This document shows, piece after piece, positions 16,918 through 25,759 of a stretch of 64,000 nt of DNA. The notes beneath the pieces were generated by a model that was not told where the DNA came from, made no database searches, and was given only the letters and a program-made list of their open reading frames with translations. Where the stretch lies: positions 62,001 through 126,000 of the forward strand of contig NZ_QYYD01000004.1 of NCBI RefSeq assembly GCF_003591005.1. The letters run 5' to 3'. The stretch comes from Rhodopseudomonas palustris (GTDB lineage: Bacteria > Pseudomonadota > Alphaproteobacteria > Rhizobiales > Xanthobacteraceae). The position numbers were made by a program, and so were the translations under genes. The stretch's first letter is position 1. Each line of letters opens with the position of its first letter.

Positions 16918-17975
16918 TGCGCATCCTGATCGCCACCGACGCGTGGCATCCGCAGGTCAACGGGGTGGTGCGGACGCTGACGATGATGGCCGAAGCGGCA
17001 CGCACGCTCGGCGCCGAGGTCGTGTTCCTGACGCCCGAGCCGTTTCCGACCGTGCGGTTGCCGAGCTATCCGGATCTGCGCATTGCGATGCCCAGTCCGG
17101 CAAAGATCGCCCGCATGATAACCGCCGCGCAGGCCGACTGCATCCACATCGCCACCGAGGGCCCGATCGGCCTGATGGCGCGGCGCTACTGCATCAAGCG
17201 CGGACTGCGCTTCACCACCAGCTTCCACACCCGCTTCCCCGAATACATTTCGGCGCGTGCCCCGGTTCCTGAGTCCTGGGTGTGGGCTTTGCTCCGCCGT
17301 TTTCACGGCGCCAGCCACGCGGTGATGGCTGCAACCCCGGCGCTTGCAGACGAACTCCGTGGCCGCGGCTTCCGCAACGTCGTGTTGTGGCCGCGCGGTG
17401 TCGATGGTGAGTTGTTTCATCCGCGCGACGGCGCCGACCTCGGCCTGTCGCGCCCGGTGTTTCTGTCGGTCGGCCGCGTCGCCGTCGAAAAGAATTTGGT
17501 AGCCTTCCTGTCGTTGGATTTGCCCGGCACCAAGGTCGTGGTCGGCGATGGGCCGGCGCTCGCCGCCCTGCGACGCGACTTCCCGCACGCCGTCTTCCTC
17601 GGCGCGAAACAGGGCGAGGCGCTCGCGCAGGCCTACGCCGCCGCTGACGTGTTCGTATTTCCGAGCCTGACCGATACCTACGGGCTGGTGCTGCTCGAGG
17701 CGCTCGCCAGCGGTGTGCCGGTGGCTGCTTACCCAGTGACCGGCCCGCGCGACGTGATCGGGGATGCCCCGGTTGGGGTCCTGAGTGAGGATCTACGCGA
17801 GGCGTGTCTGGGCGCGCTGTCGATCTCGCGCGATGCCTGCCTCGCGTTTGCCGCGGACCATACCTGGGCCGCGTCGGCCCGAGCCTTCATCGACAATGTC
17901 ACCCGGGTCTGGTTGATGGACCCAGGCCCCGTGCTGTCGCAGGCGGCCAGCAAGCCGAGCAGCCTGGTCGCCTGA
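16917..17975 (+). CDS. agt: GT4 glycosyltransferase, Agt-like diacylglycerol glycosyltransferase
   Basis: A 352-residue GT-B enzyme. The N-terminal acceptor domain begins RILIATDAWHPQVNGVVRT, typical of SQD2/MgtA-like transferases. The C-terminal nucleotide-sugar domain has SVGRVAVEKN and the EX7E region FPSLTDTYGLVLLEALASG, in which the first acidic residue is Asp rather than Glu. It is translationally coupled to plcP. By analogy to Agrobacterium and marine bacteria Agt, it would convert the diacylglycerol released by PlcP to glycolipids that replace phospholipids when phosphate is short. I see no convincing Pho box in the flanking DNA. A mannosyl- or sulfoquinovosyl-type donor is possible. 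Confidence 0.8.
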   Translation: MRILIATDAWHPQVNGVVRTLTMMAEAARTLGAEVVFLTPEPFPTVRLPSYPDLRIAMPSPAKIARMITAAQADCIHIATEGPIGLMARRYCIKRGLRFTTSFHTRFPEYISARAPVPESWVWALLRRFHGASHAVMAATPALADELRGRGFRNVVLWPRGVDGELFHPRDGADLGLSRPVFLSVGRVAVEKNLVAFLSLDLPGTKVVVGDGPALAALRRDFPHAVFLGAKQGEALAQAYAAADVFVFPSLTDTYGLVLLEALASGVPVAAYPVTGPRDVIGDAPVGVLSEDLREACLGALSISRDACLAFAADHTWAASARAFIDNVTRVWLMDPGPVLSQAASKPSSLVA

Positions 17976-18032
17976 GGCGGCTCAAGGCAACGTGCATTGC
18001 GGCCGCCGGATGCACGGAGCTACTGTCCGGGC

Positions 18033-19025
18033 ATGATGGATTCTGTCTCCCTGCCGATCACCGCTGCCGATATCGAAGCAGCGGCCGCCGTGCTCGCGCC
18101 CTACGCGGTGCGCACTCCGCTGCTGACCTCGCCGGCGCTGGACGCCATCACAGGCGCTCGTGTGTATCTCAAGCCGGAGATGCTCCAGCGTACTGGTTCG
18201 TTCAAATTCCGCGGTGCATTCAACAAGTTGTCCGCGATCCCGGCGGCCGCGCGCGGTGGCGGCGTGGTGGCGTTCTCGTCCGGCAATCACGCTCAGGGCG
18301 TCGCTGCAGCGGCGCAGATCCTCGGCATGCGCGCCACCATCGTGATGCCGGCCGACGCGCCGCTGTCGAAGCGCGAGCGGACCAAGGGCTATGGCGCGGA
18401 AGTGGTGCTGTACGATCGCGATCGCGAGGACCGCGAGGCGATCGCCCGTGATATCGCCAACAGCCGCGGCGCCACGCTGGTGCCGCCGTATGACGATCCG
18501 AAAGTCATCGCGGGGCAGGGCACCGTGGGCCGCGAGATCGCAGCCGATCTCGCCGCGATGGGCATTGCGCCCGACATCGTCGTCGCTCCCGCATCCGGCG
18601 GAGGCCTCGTCGCCGGCACCGCACTGGCCGTGACCACGCGTTTCCCCGAAGCGGCGGTGATGTCGGCGGAGCCGGAGGCTTTCGACGACCACGCCCGCTC
18701 GATTGCAGCCGGGCGCCGCGAACCGCACAAGGCCGAGGGCCGGACCATTTGCGACGCGCTGATGGCGTCGATCCCGGGCGAGCTGACCTTCGCGATCAAC
18801 CAGCAACTGCTATCACGCGGCGTCACCGCCTCCGATGCCGAGGTCGGCAAGGCCGTAGCGTTCGCTTTTCGCGAATTCAAGCTGGTGGTCGAACCCGGCG
18901 GCGCCGTGGCACTGGCCGCGCTGTTGGCGGGCCACATCGATGCACGCGGCAAGACGATCGCGATCGTGCTGTCGGGCGGCAATGTCGATGCAGATCTGTT
19001 CGCCCGACTCATTGCCGAAGCATAG
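18033..19025 (+). CDS. Threonine dehydratase / serine-threonine racemase-type PLP enzyme
   Basis: A 330-residue fold-type II PLP enzyme. The Schiff-base lysine is about K58 in GSFKFRGAFNK, the substrate loop SSGNHAQG follows, and the phosphate-binding glycine loop is ASGGGLVAG. There is no C-terminal ACT domain, so it is the short, catabolic or racemase-like type rather than the allosteric biosynthetic IlvA. It deaminates threonine or serine to 2-oxo acid and ammonia. ATG codons at 18033 and 18036 are both possible starts. Convergent with the next gene. Confidence 0.88.
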   Translation: MMDSVSLPITAADIEAAAAVLAPYAVRTPLLTSPALDAITGARVYLKPEMLQRTGSFKFRGAFNKLSAIPAAARGGGVVAFSSGNHAQGVAAAAQILGMRATIVMPADAPLSKRERTKGYGAEVVLYDRDREDREAIARDIANSRGATLVPPYDDPKVIAGQGTVGREIAADLAAMGIAPDIVVAPASGGGLVAGTALAVTTRFPEAAVMSAEPEAFDDHARSIAAGRREPHKAEGRTICDALMASIPGELTFAINQQLLSRGVTASDAEVGKAVAFAFREFKLVVEPGGAVALAALLAGHIDARGKTIAIVLSGGNVDADLFARLIAEA

Positions 19026-19043
19026 AAGCCGGCCGAGCCGCGA

Positions 19044-20465
19044 TCAGGAGAAGAATGCAATCTTCTCCGGCTGGCTCATCCGCCGCAGCGGTGCCAGCGC
19101 ATCGCTGCGCGACTGACCCGGTTGACCCACCACGCCGCTCGCCAGCAGCGCAGCGCCAAGCGAGGCCGAAGCAGGAGGTGCCCGGTGCGCATCCATTGCC
19201 GGCTGAGACAAGACGAGCGACGCCGCCATCACCGGCTCGGGCACCGTCTGCGGCACGTAGAGCGATTCACCGCGTTCGCCGATCTCGAAGTTCTGCATGT
19301 CCTCCGCAACGGCCTCCATCGAAGGCGCCTCGTTAAACGCCGTCTCCGCTGACGGCTCGGTTCCGTCGTTCGACGATTCGATCGCCGGCTCGTGCGGCGT
19401 GGCGACTTCGGCGATCAGTTGGGCAATGTCGGATTGAGCGATTTCAGACGCCGCGGCGGCATAAGCGGCTTCGGCCCGCTCTGCTGCTTCCGCCTGTTCG
19501 AGCTCGATCCGAGCGGCTTCGATTGCCGCTTCGAGTTCGCTCGGCTCCTCCGGCTGCGGCGCCGACATTTCTAGCGCGACCAGATCGAGGACCGAGTCGA
19601 CGTCCTCGATCACAATGATTGAGGCCTCAGGCGATTCGCCGCCGGGCATTTCCTCACTTGCCACGACGCCGTCGGTCGCTGCCATAGGCTCGACCGCTTC
19701 AACGAACTCGAGCTCGTCGGTCGCCGCGCCGGTGATGATGGTCAGCGCCGGGTCAGGCGCGGATGCCGGCGCGGTTGGCGGGTCAGCCGCCATCGCGGCA
19801 CCCGGCACCGGAGGCTCGGCCGCAGCAGCCGCCTCGGCGACGTGGATTGCGGTTTCCGGCAAGTCGCCGACGGCGGTGGGTGAAGCTGGTTCGTTGCTTG
19901 CCCTCGATGGCTGGGTTCGATGCGGGCGTTGTTCGCCGGCCAGATCATGGACGCGATCGAGCAGGGCATCGAACGCCGCCAGCACCGCATCATTGTCGAT
20001 CTCGTCAACCAGCCGCTGGCCGGCCTCGATCGCCGTGACCTGATTATCCAGCAGATTGCAGATCCGCACGTCGGCGCCACAGTCGCGCAGTGTCCACGAC
20101 ACTTCGCGGATGATCCGGGCGCCGTCGCGGGCAGCGGTCAGAACGGCGGCGTTGCCGAGGCCGGCAATCGATCTTGCGACCTCAGCGCGCGCCTCACCGA
20201 CGATGGCATGGATCGCCACCAGCGATCCGTTCAGCCCCGACGAGCCGTTGGCTTGCTTCTGCGCGGCGAGATTCTGCTCGATGCGCGCCACCGCGTCGAG
20301 CACCATGCGGGTATCGGCGTTGCGATTGCGCTTGGCGTATTCGCTGAGAAACCAGCGCCCGCGCGAGGTTTCCATGAAGGCTTCGCGGATCGCATCGTAG
20401 TCCGCATCGCTCGGCATCGCCGCGCGAGCGTTGATCGGCGAAAGTGCGAATGCTTCATCGGCCAT
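19044..20465 (-). CDS. Unknown acidic protein with conserved-looking ends and long linker
   Basis: A protein of about 473 residues that I do not recognise. Residues 1-165 look folded and helical: a block around RGRWFLSEYAKRNRNAD, then a region with VARSIAGLGNAA and LRDCGADVRICNLLDNQV. A long Ala/Pro/Glu-rich acidic linker (about 180-430) follows, and the protein ends in a short basic patch, LRRMSQPEKIAFFS. The linker has no signal peptide or membrane segment. The architecture (N-domain, disordered linker, short C-terminal tail) suggests a scaffold or adaptor, possibly in chemotaxis or cell-cycle signalling, but this is a guess. A GTG three codons upstream (20474) is an alternative start. Divergent from the MFS gene. 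Confidence 0.7.
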   Translation of the reverse strand: MADEAFALSPINARAAMPSDADYDAIREAFMETSRGRWFLSEYAKRNRNADTRMVLDAVARIEQNLAAQKQANGSSGLNGSLVAIHAIVGEARAEVARSIAGLGNAAVLTAARDGARIIREVSWTLRDCGADVRICNLLDNQVTAIEAGQRLVDEIDNDAVLAAFDALLDRVHDLAGEQRPHRTQPSRASNEPASPTAVGDLPETAIHVAEAAAAAEPPVPGAAMAADPPTAPASAPDPALTIITGAATDELEFVEAVEPMAATDGVVASEEMPGGESPEASIIVIEDVDSVLDLVALEMSAPQPEEPSELEAAIEAARIELEQAEAAERAEAAYAAAASEIAQSDIAQLIAEVATPHEPAIESSNDGTEPSAETAFNEAPSMEAVAEDMQNFEIGERGESLYVPQTVPEPVMAASLVLSQPAMDAHRAPPASASLGAALLASGVVGQPGQSRSDALAPLRRMSQPEKIAFFS

Positions 20466-20542
20466 CACGGACACTCATTGCACAAATCACTGCACGTCAT
20501 GATAACGATCAACACGATCCGTCCGGAAGCGCAATTGAATTG

Positions 20543-21751
20543 ATGTCTGTCGCATCGAAAATCCCCACCAGATCAGGGCCTCCGAAGCGATTCGCGGTCG
20601 GGCTTGCGGTGTTTTATGCGACCGTGTTCAGCGTCACCGGCACCTATCTGCCGTTCTTCACGGTGTGGCTGAAAGCGATCGGTATCGAAGCCTCCTGGAT
20701 CGGCGTGATCGTTGCCGCACCATCGATCACGCGGTTCACCATTCTGCCGGTGATCACCGCGCAGGCCGAACAGCGTCATGCCTTGCGTGCCGCGTTGATT
20801 ATCACGGCAAGCCTCACGGCGCTGGGGTTTGTATGCCTCGGTCTGCTACGAGGGCCGTGGGCGATCCTGGCGGTATTTGTTCTCACGGCCTGCGTCTGGA
20901 CGCCGCTGGTGCCACTCACCGACGGCTACGCGCTGAAAGCTGTCGCCCGGTTTGGCCTGAACTACGGGCCGCTACGGTTGTGGGGATCCGCCGCGTTCGT
21001 CGTCGGCGCGTTGGTCAGCGGCGTGCTGGCCGACCTGATCGCGGCGGAGCATCTCATTTGGGTGATCGCGGCAACCGCCGCGCTCGGCGTCTTCGCCGCG
21101 TTCGGCCTGCAGCCGTTCGACGCACCGGGGACGCGGCCGGCGATGCCGATGCGCCGCGTCGCGCTGCTCAGCAATCCGACATTTCTTGCAGTGATCATTT
21201 CGGCCGGACTGATCCAGGGCAGCCACGCCGCCTACTACACATTCGGCTCGATCGTCTGGCAGGGCGCCGGCTACGACGGCAAGACCATCGCGAGCTTGTG
21301 GGTGCTGGGCGTGCTCGCCGAGATCGTGGTGTTCGCTCTGTCACCGCGGCTGAGAATCGCGCCATCGCTGATGATGCTGATCGGTGCGCTTTGTGCCGTC
21401 GTACGCTGGCTGATCACTGCGCAGGATCCGCCGCTGGCGGCGCTGATCGCCGTGCAGTTGCTGCACGGGATGACCTTCGGCCTGACGCAGCTCGGCACCA
21501 TGGGCCTGCTGGTGCGGCACGCACCGGGCCACGTCATCGCCCGAGCGCAGGGGTACTTCACGGCCTGCACCGGGCTGGTGATGAGCAGCGCCGCGATGCT
21601 GTCCGGTGCGCTGTTCGCGCATATCGGACTCGCGGTGTACGATCTGATGGCGGCGATGGCGCTGACCGGGGCAACGGTTGTTCTGCTGAATCGGCGCCGG
21701 CTCGAGATGTCGCCGGTCGATCAGCCCCACAGTTCCGGTTCGGGCGGATAG
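20543..21751 (+). CDS. MFS transporter (HcaT/nucleoside-symporter-like subgroup)
   Basis: A 402-residue membrane protein with about 12 hydrophobic segments, beginning RFAVGLAVFYATVFSVTGTYLPFFTVWLK-like (key Y, P, F and W residues). This pattern marks the MFS_1-like group with 3-phenylpropionate and nucleoside permeases. It has LRLWGSAAFV between helices 4 and 5, a hallmark of this group. The ATG at 20543 is the natural start; a longer frame upstream overlaps the divergent gene. Its 3' end overlaps the convergent dipeptide epimerase gene by 31 nt, so antisense interference is possible. The substrate is unknown; a murein peptide or aromatic acid would fit the neighbourhood only loosely. Confidence 0.85.
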   Translation: MSVASKIPTRSGPPKRFAVGLAVFYATVFSVTGTYLPFFTVWLKAIGIEASWIGVIVAAPSITRFTILPVITAQAEQRHALRAALIITASLTALGFVCLGLLRGPWAILAVFVLTACVWTPLVPLTDGYALKAVARFGLNYGPLRLWGSAAFVVGALVSGVLADLIAAEHLIWVIAATAALGVFAAFGLQPFDAPGTRPAMPMRRVALLSNPTFLAVIISAGLIQGSHAAYYTFGSIVWQGAGYDGKTIASLWVLGVLAEIVVFALSPRLRIAPSLMMLIGALCAVVRWLITAQDPPLAALIAVQLLHGMTFGLTQLGTMGLLVRHAPGHVIARAQGYFTACTGLVMSSAAMLSGALFAHIGLAVYDLMAAMALTGATVVLLNRRRLEMSPVDQPHSSGSGG

Positions 21752-22716
21752 ACGGTGCTGGCTTCGTAGCGCAGGCCATTGTGGCGATCTTTCGCGAGCA
21801 GCAGCGGGCCGTCGAGATCGACGAAGCGGGCCTGCGGCGTCAGCAGCATCGCCGGCGCCATCGCCAGCGACGTCGCCACCATGCAGCCGACCATGATGTC
21901 GAGCCCGAGCGCCTGCGCGGCCTGCGCCATCGCCAGCGCTTCGGTGATGCCGCCGGTCTTGTCGAGCTTGATGTTGACCGCGTCGTAACGGCCGCGCAGT
22001 GCCTCCAGCGAGCCGCGCGCGTGCACGCTTTCATCGGCACAAACCGGGATCGGCCGTCGGATCGTCGCGAGTGCCTCGTCGTGTCCGGCCGGCAGCGGCT
22101 GCTCGACCAGCGTGACGCCGGCGTCTGCGCAGGCGGCGAGGTTGCGGGCGAGGTTGTCCGGTGTCCAGGCTTCGTTGGCGTCGACGATCAGCTGCGAGGT
22201 CGGCGCCGCACGGCGTACCGCGGCGATCCGCGCCTCGTCGCCGTCGCCGCCGAGCTTGATCTTCAGCAGCGCTCGCGTCGCCGCCTTTGCGGTCGCTTCT
22301 GCCATTGCTTCGGGCGTGCCGAGCGAGATCGTGTAGGCTGTGGTCGCCGCGGTCGGTGCGGCGGCGCCGAGCAACTCCCAGGCGCGACGGCCGCTCAGCT
22401 TGGCTTCGAGATCGAGCAGTGCGCAATCGATCGCATTGCGGGCTGCGCCCGGCGGCATCGCCGATTGCAGCGCTGTGCGATCAAGCCCGCGCAGGAGCGG
22501 CTGCCGCATCGCCTCGATCGCGGCAAGCACGCCGTCGGGCGTTTCGCCATAGCGGGCATAGGGAACGCACTCGCCGCGGCCGGTATGGCCGTCGCGCGTG
22601 ACCTCGGCGATCACGACCACAGCTTCGGTTTTGGCGCCGCGACTGATCGTGAATGCACCCGCGATCGGCCAGCGCTCGGTGCGTGCATCGAATTGGGACG
22701 GATTGATGGAAGTCAT
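21721..22716 (-). CDS. Dipeptide (L-Ala-D/L-Glu) epimerase, enolase superfamily
   Basis: A 331-residue enzyme of the muconate-lactonising subgroup of the enolase superfamily. The catalytic K-x-K is in LLKIKLGG, the Mg ligands are D in VDANEAW, E in VEQPLPAG and D in CADES, and the second lysine is in NIKLDKTGG. This set is that of Ala-Glu epimerases, which convert murein-derived L-Ala-D-Glu to L-Ala-L-Glu for recycling. The ATG at 22716 is preferred over a 14-codon upstream extension. It is divergent from the Mla operon with about 105 bp between starts. Confidence 0.88.
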   Translation of the reverse strand: MTSINPSQFDARTERWPIAGAFTISRGAKTEAVVVIAEVTRDGHTGRGECVPYARYGETPDGVLAAIEAMRQPLLRGLDRTALQSAMPPGAARNAIDCALLDLEAKLSGRRAWELLGAAAPTAATTAYTISLGTPEAMAEATAKAATRALLKIKLGGDGDEARIAAVRRAAPTSQLIVDANEAWTPDNLARNLAACADAGVTLVEQPLPAGHDEALATIRRPIPVCADESVHARGSLEALRGRYDAVNIKLDKTGGITEALAMAQAAQALGLDIMVGCMVATSLAMAPAMLLTPQARFVDLDGPLLLAKDRHNGLRYEASTVYPPEPELWG

Positions 22717-22821
22717 TCGAATTTCTGACAAACTCAAGCCGAGGGTTGCCCGGCGCAACTAAGTATGGCTGTTAGCGGGTGTTCCCCACAAGCGCTGTTT
22801 GAATAGCGGATTTGGCTCAAT

Positions 22822-23973
22822 ATGGCACAGCAATTGGCATTGGACGGTGATCCGACGCTGGAGCGGATCGCACGCGGCGAGGGTCTCGCGCTGTGCGCTG
22901 CCGGCTCGTGGACCGCGCGGTTCGCGCCGGCGCTGGAGCGCATCGTTGCCGACGCCGAGAAATTGACGGGGACCAAGCCGAACATCTTCATCGATGTCTC
23001 TCAGGTGGCGCGGCTCGATACCTTTGGTGCCTGGTTGATCGAACGGCTGCGCCGCAATTTGGCCCAGGATGGCGCCGAGGCGAGCATCGCCGGCCTTTCG
23101 GCGAACTATGCGAGCCTGGTCGACGAGGTGCGGCAGGTGAAGCCGGCGCCGCCGCCGGCTCGCGAGTCCGGCGCTCTGCGTGGGTCGATCGAGAAGCTCG
23201 GCCGCACGATGTATTCGTTCGGCGACGACATCGTGGCGCTGATCAGCATGCTGGGGGCGGTACTGGCCGGCGTGGTGCGTGCCATTCTGCATCCCACGAC
23301 GTTCCGCTTCACCTCGACGGTGCATCACCTCGAGCAGGTGTGCTGGCGCGCGGTGCCGATCATCGTGCTGATCACCTTCCTGATCGGCTGCATCATCGCC
23401 CAGCAGGGTATCTTCCATTTTCGGCGCTTCGGCGCCGACCTGTTCGTGGTCGACATGCTCGGCGTGCTGGTGCTGCGTGAAATCGGCGTGCTGCTGGTCG
23501 CCATCATGGTGGCGGGCCGTTCCGGCAGCGCCTACACGGCCGAACTCGGCTCGATGAAGATGCGCGAGGAGGTCGACGCGCTGCGCACCATGGGGTTCGA
23601 CCCGATCGACGTGCTGATCGTACCGCGGCTGATCGCGCTGGTGATTGCTCTGCCAATCCTGACCTTTCTCGGCGCGATGGCGGCGCTTTATGGCGGCGGG
23701 CTGGTGGCGTGGCTGTACGGCGGCGTGGATCCCGAAGCCTTCCTGCTGCGGCTGCGCGATGCCATTTCGATCAATCACTTCACCGTCGGGATGATCAAGG
23801 CGCCGGTGATGGCGGCGGTGATCGGCATCGTTGCCTGCGTCGAGGGCCTCGCGGTGCGCGGCAGCGCGGAGTCGCTCGGAAGCCACACCACGGCTTCCGT
23901 GGTGAAGGGCATCTTCTTCGTGATCGTGATGGACGGCGTGTTCGCGATCTTCTTCGCCTCGATCGGAATCTGA
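22822..23973 (+). CDS. mlaE: Mla-type ABC transporter permease with N-terminal STAS domain (MlaE)
   Basis: A 383-residue protein. The first 100 or so residues form a STAS-like domain (IFIDVSQVARLDTFGAWL), here fused to the permease rather than encoded as a separate MlaB. The rest is an MlaE permease with about five to six membrane helices and the conserved coupling region GSAYTAELGSMKMREEVDALRTMG-type (key residues E, G, M, E and D). Mla/MCE systems move phospholipids between inner and outer membranes. First gene of an operon with mlaF, a small ORF and mlaD. Confidence 0.92.
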   Translation: MAQQLALDGDPTLERIARGEGLALCAAGSWTARFAPALERIVADAEKLTGTKPNIFIDVSQVARLDTFGAWLIERLRRNLAQDGAEASIAGLSANYASLVDEVRQVKPAPPPARESGALRGSIEKLGRTMYSFGDDIVALISMLGAVLAGVVRAILHPTTFRFTSTVHHLEQVCWRAVPIIVLITFLIGCIIAQQGIFHFRRFGADLFVVDMLGVLVLREIGVLLVAIMVAGRSGSAYTAELGSMKMREEVDALRTMGFDPIDVLIVPRLIALVIALPILTFLGAMAALYGGGLVAWLYGGVDPEAFLLRLRDAISINHFTVGMIKAPVMAAVIGIVACVEGLAVRGSAESLGSHTTASVVKGIFFVIVMDGVFAIFFASIGI

Positions 23974-23976
23974 CGG

Positions 23977-24744
23977 ATGCCGGCCGCGGTCGATCCAATC
24001 ATCAGGGTGCGCGACGTTTCGGTGCAGTTCGGCCCGACGCGGGTGCTCGACAATCTCAACCTCGACGTCCGCCGCGGCGAGATCCTCGGCTTTGTCGGCC
24101 CCTCCGGTGCCGGCAAGTCGGTGCTGACGCGGACCATCATCGGGCTGGTGCCGAAGCTGAGCGGTTCGATCGAGGTGTTCGGCATCGATCTAGACGCCGC
24201 CGGCAAGGCCGAGCGGCGCGGCGTCGAGCGGCGCTGGGGCGTGCTGTTTCAGCAGGGCGCGCTGTTCTCGTCGCTGACGGTGCGGCAGAACATCCAGTTT
24301 CCGATCCGCGAATATCTCAAGCTGTCGCAGAAGTTGATGGACGAGATCACCATCGCCAAGCTGGTGATGGTCGGCCTCAAGCCGGAGGTGATCGACCGCT
24401 TCCCGTCCGAACTGTCGGGCGGCATGATCAAGCGCGTGGCGCTGGCCCGCGCGCTGGCGCTCGATCCGGAGCTGGTGTTCCTCGATGAGCCGACCTCGGG
24501 CCTCGACCCGATCGGCGCCGGCGATTTCGACGAGCTGGTGCGCACCTTGCAGCGCACTTTGGGGCTCACCGTTTTCATGGTAACCCACGATCTCGACAGC
24601 CTGCACACCGCCTGCGACCGGATTGCCGTGCTCGGCGACGGCAAGGTGATTGCGGCCGGCTCGATGGCCGATATGCAGGCGTCGCAGCATCCGTGGCTGC
24701 GGTCGTATTTCCACGGCAAGCGGGCCCGCGCGGTGGTTGGTTAG
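23977..24744 (+). CDS. mlaF: Mla-type ABC transporter ATP-binding protein (MlaF)
   Basis: A 255-residue ABC ATPase. Walker A is GPSGAGKS near residues 40-47, the Q-loop is LFQQGALFSSL, the signature is LSGGM, Walker B is LVFLDEP, and the switch histidine is in VTHD. The LSGGM signature and FQQGALFSSLTV are typical of MCE-family ATPases. The start is 3 nt after the mlaE stop, so the two are tightly coupled. Confidence 0.94.
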   Translation: MPAAVDPIIRVRDVSVQFGPTRVLDNLNLDVRRGEILGFVGPSGAGKSVLTRTIIGLVPKLSGSIEVFGIDLDAAGKAERRGVERRWGVLFQQGALFSSLTVRQNIQFPIREYLKLSQKLMDEITIAKLVMVGLKPEVIDRFPSELSGGMIKRVALARALALDPELVFLDEPTSGLDPIGAGDFDELVRTLQRTLGLTVFMVTHDLDSLHTACDRIAVLGDGKVIAAGSMADMQASQHPWLRSYFHGKRARAVVG

Positions 24745-24746
24745 CA

Positions 24747-24860
24747 ATGCGCAAATCGGTTGTGGTTCAGGATGATTCGACGGCGCGTGCCGCTTTCAGC
24801 CCGCAATTGGCGCGCACAGACAGCGTGCCGGCGGCGCCGGATCTGGTCGGAGTAGAGTAA
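24747..24860 (+). CDS. Candidate 37-residue small protein between mlaF and mlaD
   Basis: An ATG 2 nt after the mlaF stop opens a 37-codon frame that ends in TAA at 24858-24860, sharing its last base with the mlaD ATG (TAATG). It thus tiles the whole mlaF-mlaD gap with coupling at both ends. The peptide begins MRKSVVVQDDSTARAAF and ends PAAPDLVGVE; it is neither hydrophobic nor signal-like, and no domain is recognised. It may be a real small subunit or only a leader that couples mlaD translation. There is no good ribosome site of its own beyond the mlaF coding end. Confidence 0.5.
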   Translation: MRKSVVVQDDSTARAAFSPQLARTDSVPAAPDLVGVE

Positions 24861-25759
24861 TGGAAACCCGGGCGAATTACTTCCTGATCGGCACCTTCAC
24901 CCTCGCGGTGATCGCTGCCGCGTTCGGCTTCGTGCTGTGGTTCCAGAGCCTGCACTCCACCAAGGCGCGTAGCCCGCTGCGGGTGGTGTTCGAGGGCGCG
25001 GCCTCCGGCCTGCGCAACGGCGGCAGCGTCAATTTCAACGGCGTCCGGGTCGGCGAAGTGATTTCGGTCAAGCTCGACAATCCGAAGCGCGTCGTGGCGC
25101 TGGCGATGGTCGAGAACACCGCGCCGATCCGCAAGGATACGCTGGTCGGCCTGGAGTTTCAGGGCCTTACCGGTGTCGCGGCGATCTCGCTGAAGGGCGG
25201 CATGGAATCGGCCCCGCCGGTGCCGCTCGACGAGGACGGCGTGCCGGTGCTGACCGCCGATCCGGAGCTCTTGATGGACATCAGCGAGTCGGTGAAGGCG
25301 ACGCTGCGCAACGTCAACAAGCTGGTGGCCGAGAACGCCGAGTCGGTGAAGGATTCGCTGCAGAACCTGCAGGTGTTCACCTCCAGCCTGGCGCGCTCGT
25401 CGGACAAGATCGACAGCATCATGGCGAAGGTCGATGGCGTGATCGGCAAGACCGACAGCGTGATGCAGGGCATCGACGCGCTGGCCGGCGGCAAGGACGG
25501 CGGCGAGCTGTTCCAGGCGGTGAAATCGTTCCGCGAACTCGCCGACAACCTCGACAAGCGCTCCAGCGTGTTGATCCTTGACGGTCGCCGCACGCTGGCC
25601 GACCTCAGCCGCGCGATCAACAATTTCGACCGCAACCCGACCCGCGTGCTGTTCGGGCCCAGCAACTCCGCCCAGGAGCAGGCGCCGCCGCCGCAGGTCG
25701 CTCCCCCCGGCGCCGCCCGCGCCGAGCAGCCCCGGCCGCCGCGCCGCCGTACGCAGTAG
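24860..25759 (+). CDS. mlaD: Mla-type substrate-binding MCE protein (MlaD)
   Basis: A 299-residue protein. One N-terminal membrane anchor (about residues 7-27) is followed by a single MCE domain (VVFEGAASGLRNGGSVNFNG with VGEV), then a long helical segment and a Pro/Arg-rich tail ending in RRRTQ. MlaD rings of this type bind phospholipids in the periplasm and dock on MlaE. Its start overlaps the stop of the 37-codon ORF. The C-terminal extension, longer than in E. coli MlaD, is common in alphaproteobacteria. Confidence 0.92.
   Translation: METRANYFLIGTFTLAVIAAAFGFVLWFQSLHSTKARSPLRVVFEGAASGLRNGGSVNFNGVRVGEVISVKLDNPKRVVALAMVENTAPIRKDTLVGLEFQGLTGVAAISLKGGMESAPPVPLDEDGVPVLTADPELLMDISESVKATLRNVNKLVAENAESVKDSLQNLQVFTSSLARSSDKIDSIMAKVDGVIGKTDSVMQGIDALAGGKDGGELFQAVKSFRELADNLDKRSSVLILDGRRTLADLSRAINNFDRNPTRVLFGPSNSAQEQAPPPQVAPPGAARAEQPRPPRRRTQ

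Noticed and set aside
20665..22728. 687-residue plus-strand ORF spanning the MFS and epimerase genes
   Set aside because: It overlaps two well-supported genes in the wrong frame or strand and is Arg/Gly/Ala-rich throughout.
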